NCBI GenBank assembly: GCA_963729115.1
Contig: CAVSMR010000004.1
Coordinates: 1 to 64,000 of the forward strand
DNA length: 64,000 nt
Source: Actinophytocola sp963729115
GTDB lineage: Bacteria; Actinomycetota; Actinomycetes; Mycobacteriales; Pseudonocardiaceae
Reading direction: 5' to 3'
A program made the position numbers and the translations under genes. The notes beneath the pieces were generated by a model, which worked only from the letters and a program-made list of their open reading frames with translations, was not told the DNA's origin and ran no database searches. The first letter of the stretch is position 1. Every line of letters starts with the position of its first letter. Below are positions 63,777-64,000 of the stretch, one piece after another.

Positions 63777-64000
63777 GTGACCAGCCCCGACGAGACCGAG
63801 CCGCCGCGGCCGCGACTCCGCAGGCCGAGGCTCGGCGAAGACCGGCTCACCGACCGGCCGGACCACTCACTGGTCGGCATCATCCGCATGCCGGAGGGCA
63901 CGGTCAGCCCGATCACCTCGATCGTGCGCCGCATCATCGGCGCGCTGCTGGCCCTGTTCCTCGCGGTGATGATCGTCTACCTGGACCGCGACGGCTACCG
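63777..64000 (+). CDS. Potassium channel family protein (partial, cut by window end)
   Basis: Only the N-terminal 74 residues are present. An Arg/Pro-rich cytoplasmic start (MTSPDETEPPRPRLRRPRLG) is followed by IVRRIIGALLALFLAVMIVY, the first transmembrane helix, and LDRDGYR. Both the IVYxDRDGY segment and the position after adnB match Rv3200c-type ion-channel/TrkA-N proteins. Confidence 0.7.
   Translation, partial: MTSPDETEPPRPRLRRPRLGEDRLTDRPDHSLVGIIRMPEGTVSPITSIVRRIIGALLALFLAVMIVYLDRDGY

Overview
This 64-kb window is chromosomal DNA of a high-GC actinobacterium, most likely a member of the Pseudonocardiaceae (Saccharothrix, Lentzea or Actinosynnema type). The grounds are roughly 70 percent GC with strongly GC-biased third codon positions, the actinobacterial ribosomal-protein gene order, a type VII secretion locus, AdnAB, and many start codons that sit 6 to 8 bases after a TANNNT-like hexamer (leaderless mRNAs). 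The assignment is inferred from content, not from a database match.

Layout. 1-14.7 kb: the str operon (rpsL, rpsG, fusA, tuf) and the S10/spc operon (rpsJ to rplO). 14.8-18.4 kb: a membrane protein with a proline-rich repeat tail, convergent with a secreted 5-prime nucleotidase. 18.7-21.3 kb: secY, adk, map. 21.6-22.6 kb: an orphan cytoplasmic-looking periplasmic-binding-type protein. 22.9-27.7 kb: the alpha operon (infA, rpmJ, rpsM, rpsK, rpsD, rpoA, rplQ) and truA. 28-29.5 kb: a secreted subtilase. 29.8-35.9 kb: part of a type VII (ESX-like) secretion locus (eccE and an associated gene on the minus strand; eccB, an EspC-like substrate and a WXG protein on the plus strand). 36-44.3 kb: housekeeping and accessory genes (corA, MaoC-type hydratase, DUF2332, Nudix, PH-domain, PHP phosphoesterase, MarC, RecB-like nuclease, alpha/beta hydrolase). 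44.4-64 kb: a block whose order resembles Mycobacterium tuberculosis Rv3212 to Rv3200c (beta-propeller protein, rhlE, ferritin-like protein, DUF3107, TetR, DUF3152, moeZ, TIGR02569, alkyltransferase-like protein, adnA, adnB, and a potassium-channel gene cut by the window end).

Sequence quality. The first 8 kb and the adnAB region carry many single-base frame disruptions, mostly +1 (fusA, tuf, rplC, rplD, rplW, rplB, rplV, adnA, adnB), while 8-57 kb is essentially clean. Because these genes are mostly essential and their protein sequence resumes in the next frame, I treat them as intact genes damaged by sequencing or assembly errors. Each affected gene is given as one CDS over its full span.

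Most unusual features. (1) Two copies of a tiny protein family (shared DLC.KV and GNVTAPS motifs). Each ends in a CTAG that also holds the stop codon of the convergent neighbour. (2) Very short ORFs that bridge intergenic gaps by ATGA or TGATG overlaps in the ribosomal operon and in the type VII locus. (3) The same roughly 65-residue C-terminal module on ribosomal proteins L4 and L17. (4) Three families of dispersed intergenic repeats: one abutting stop codons at six gene ends, one carrying TGTGGACAA boxes and a GGCCGGAGGCC end, and one that encodes the start of a peptide beginning MSELASE. (5) A leader ORF with a strong Shine-Dalgarno sequence upstream of corA.
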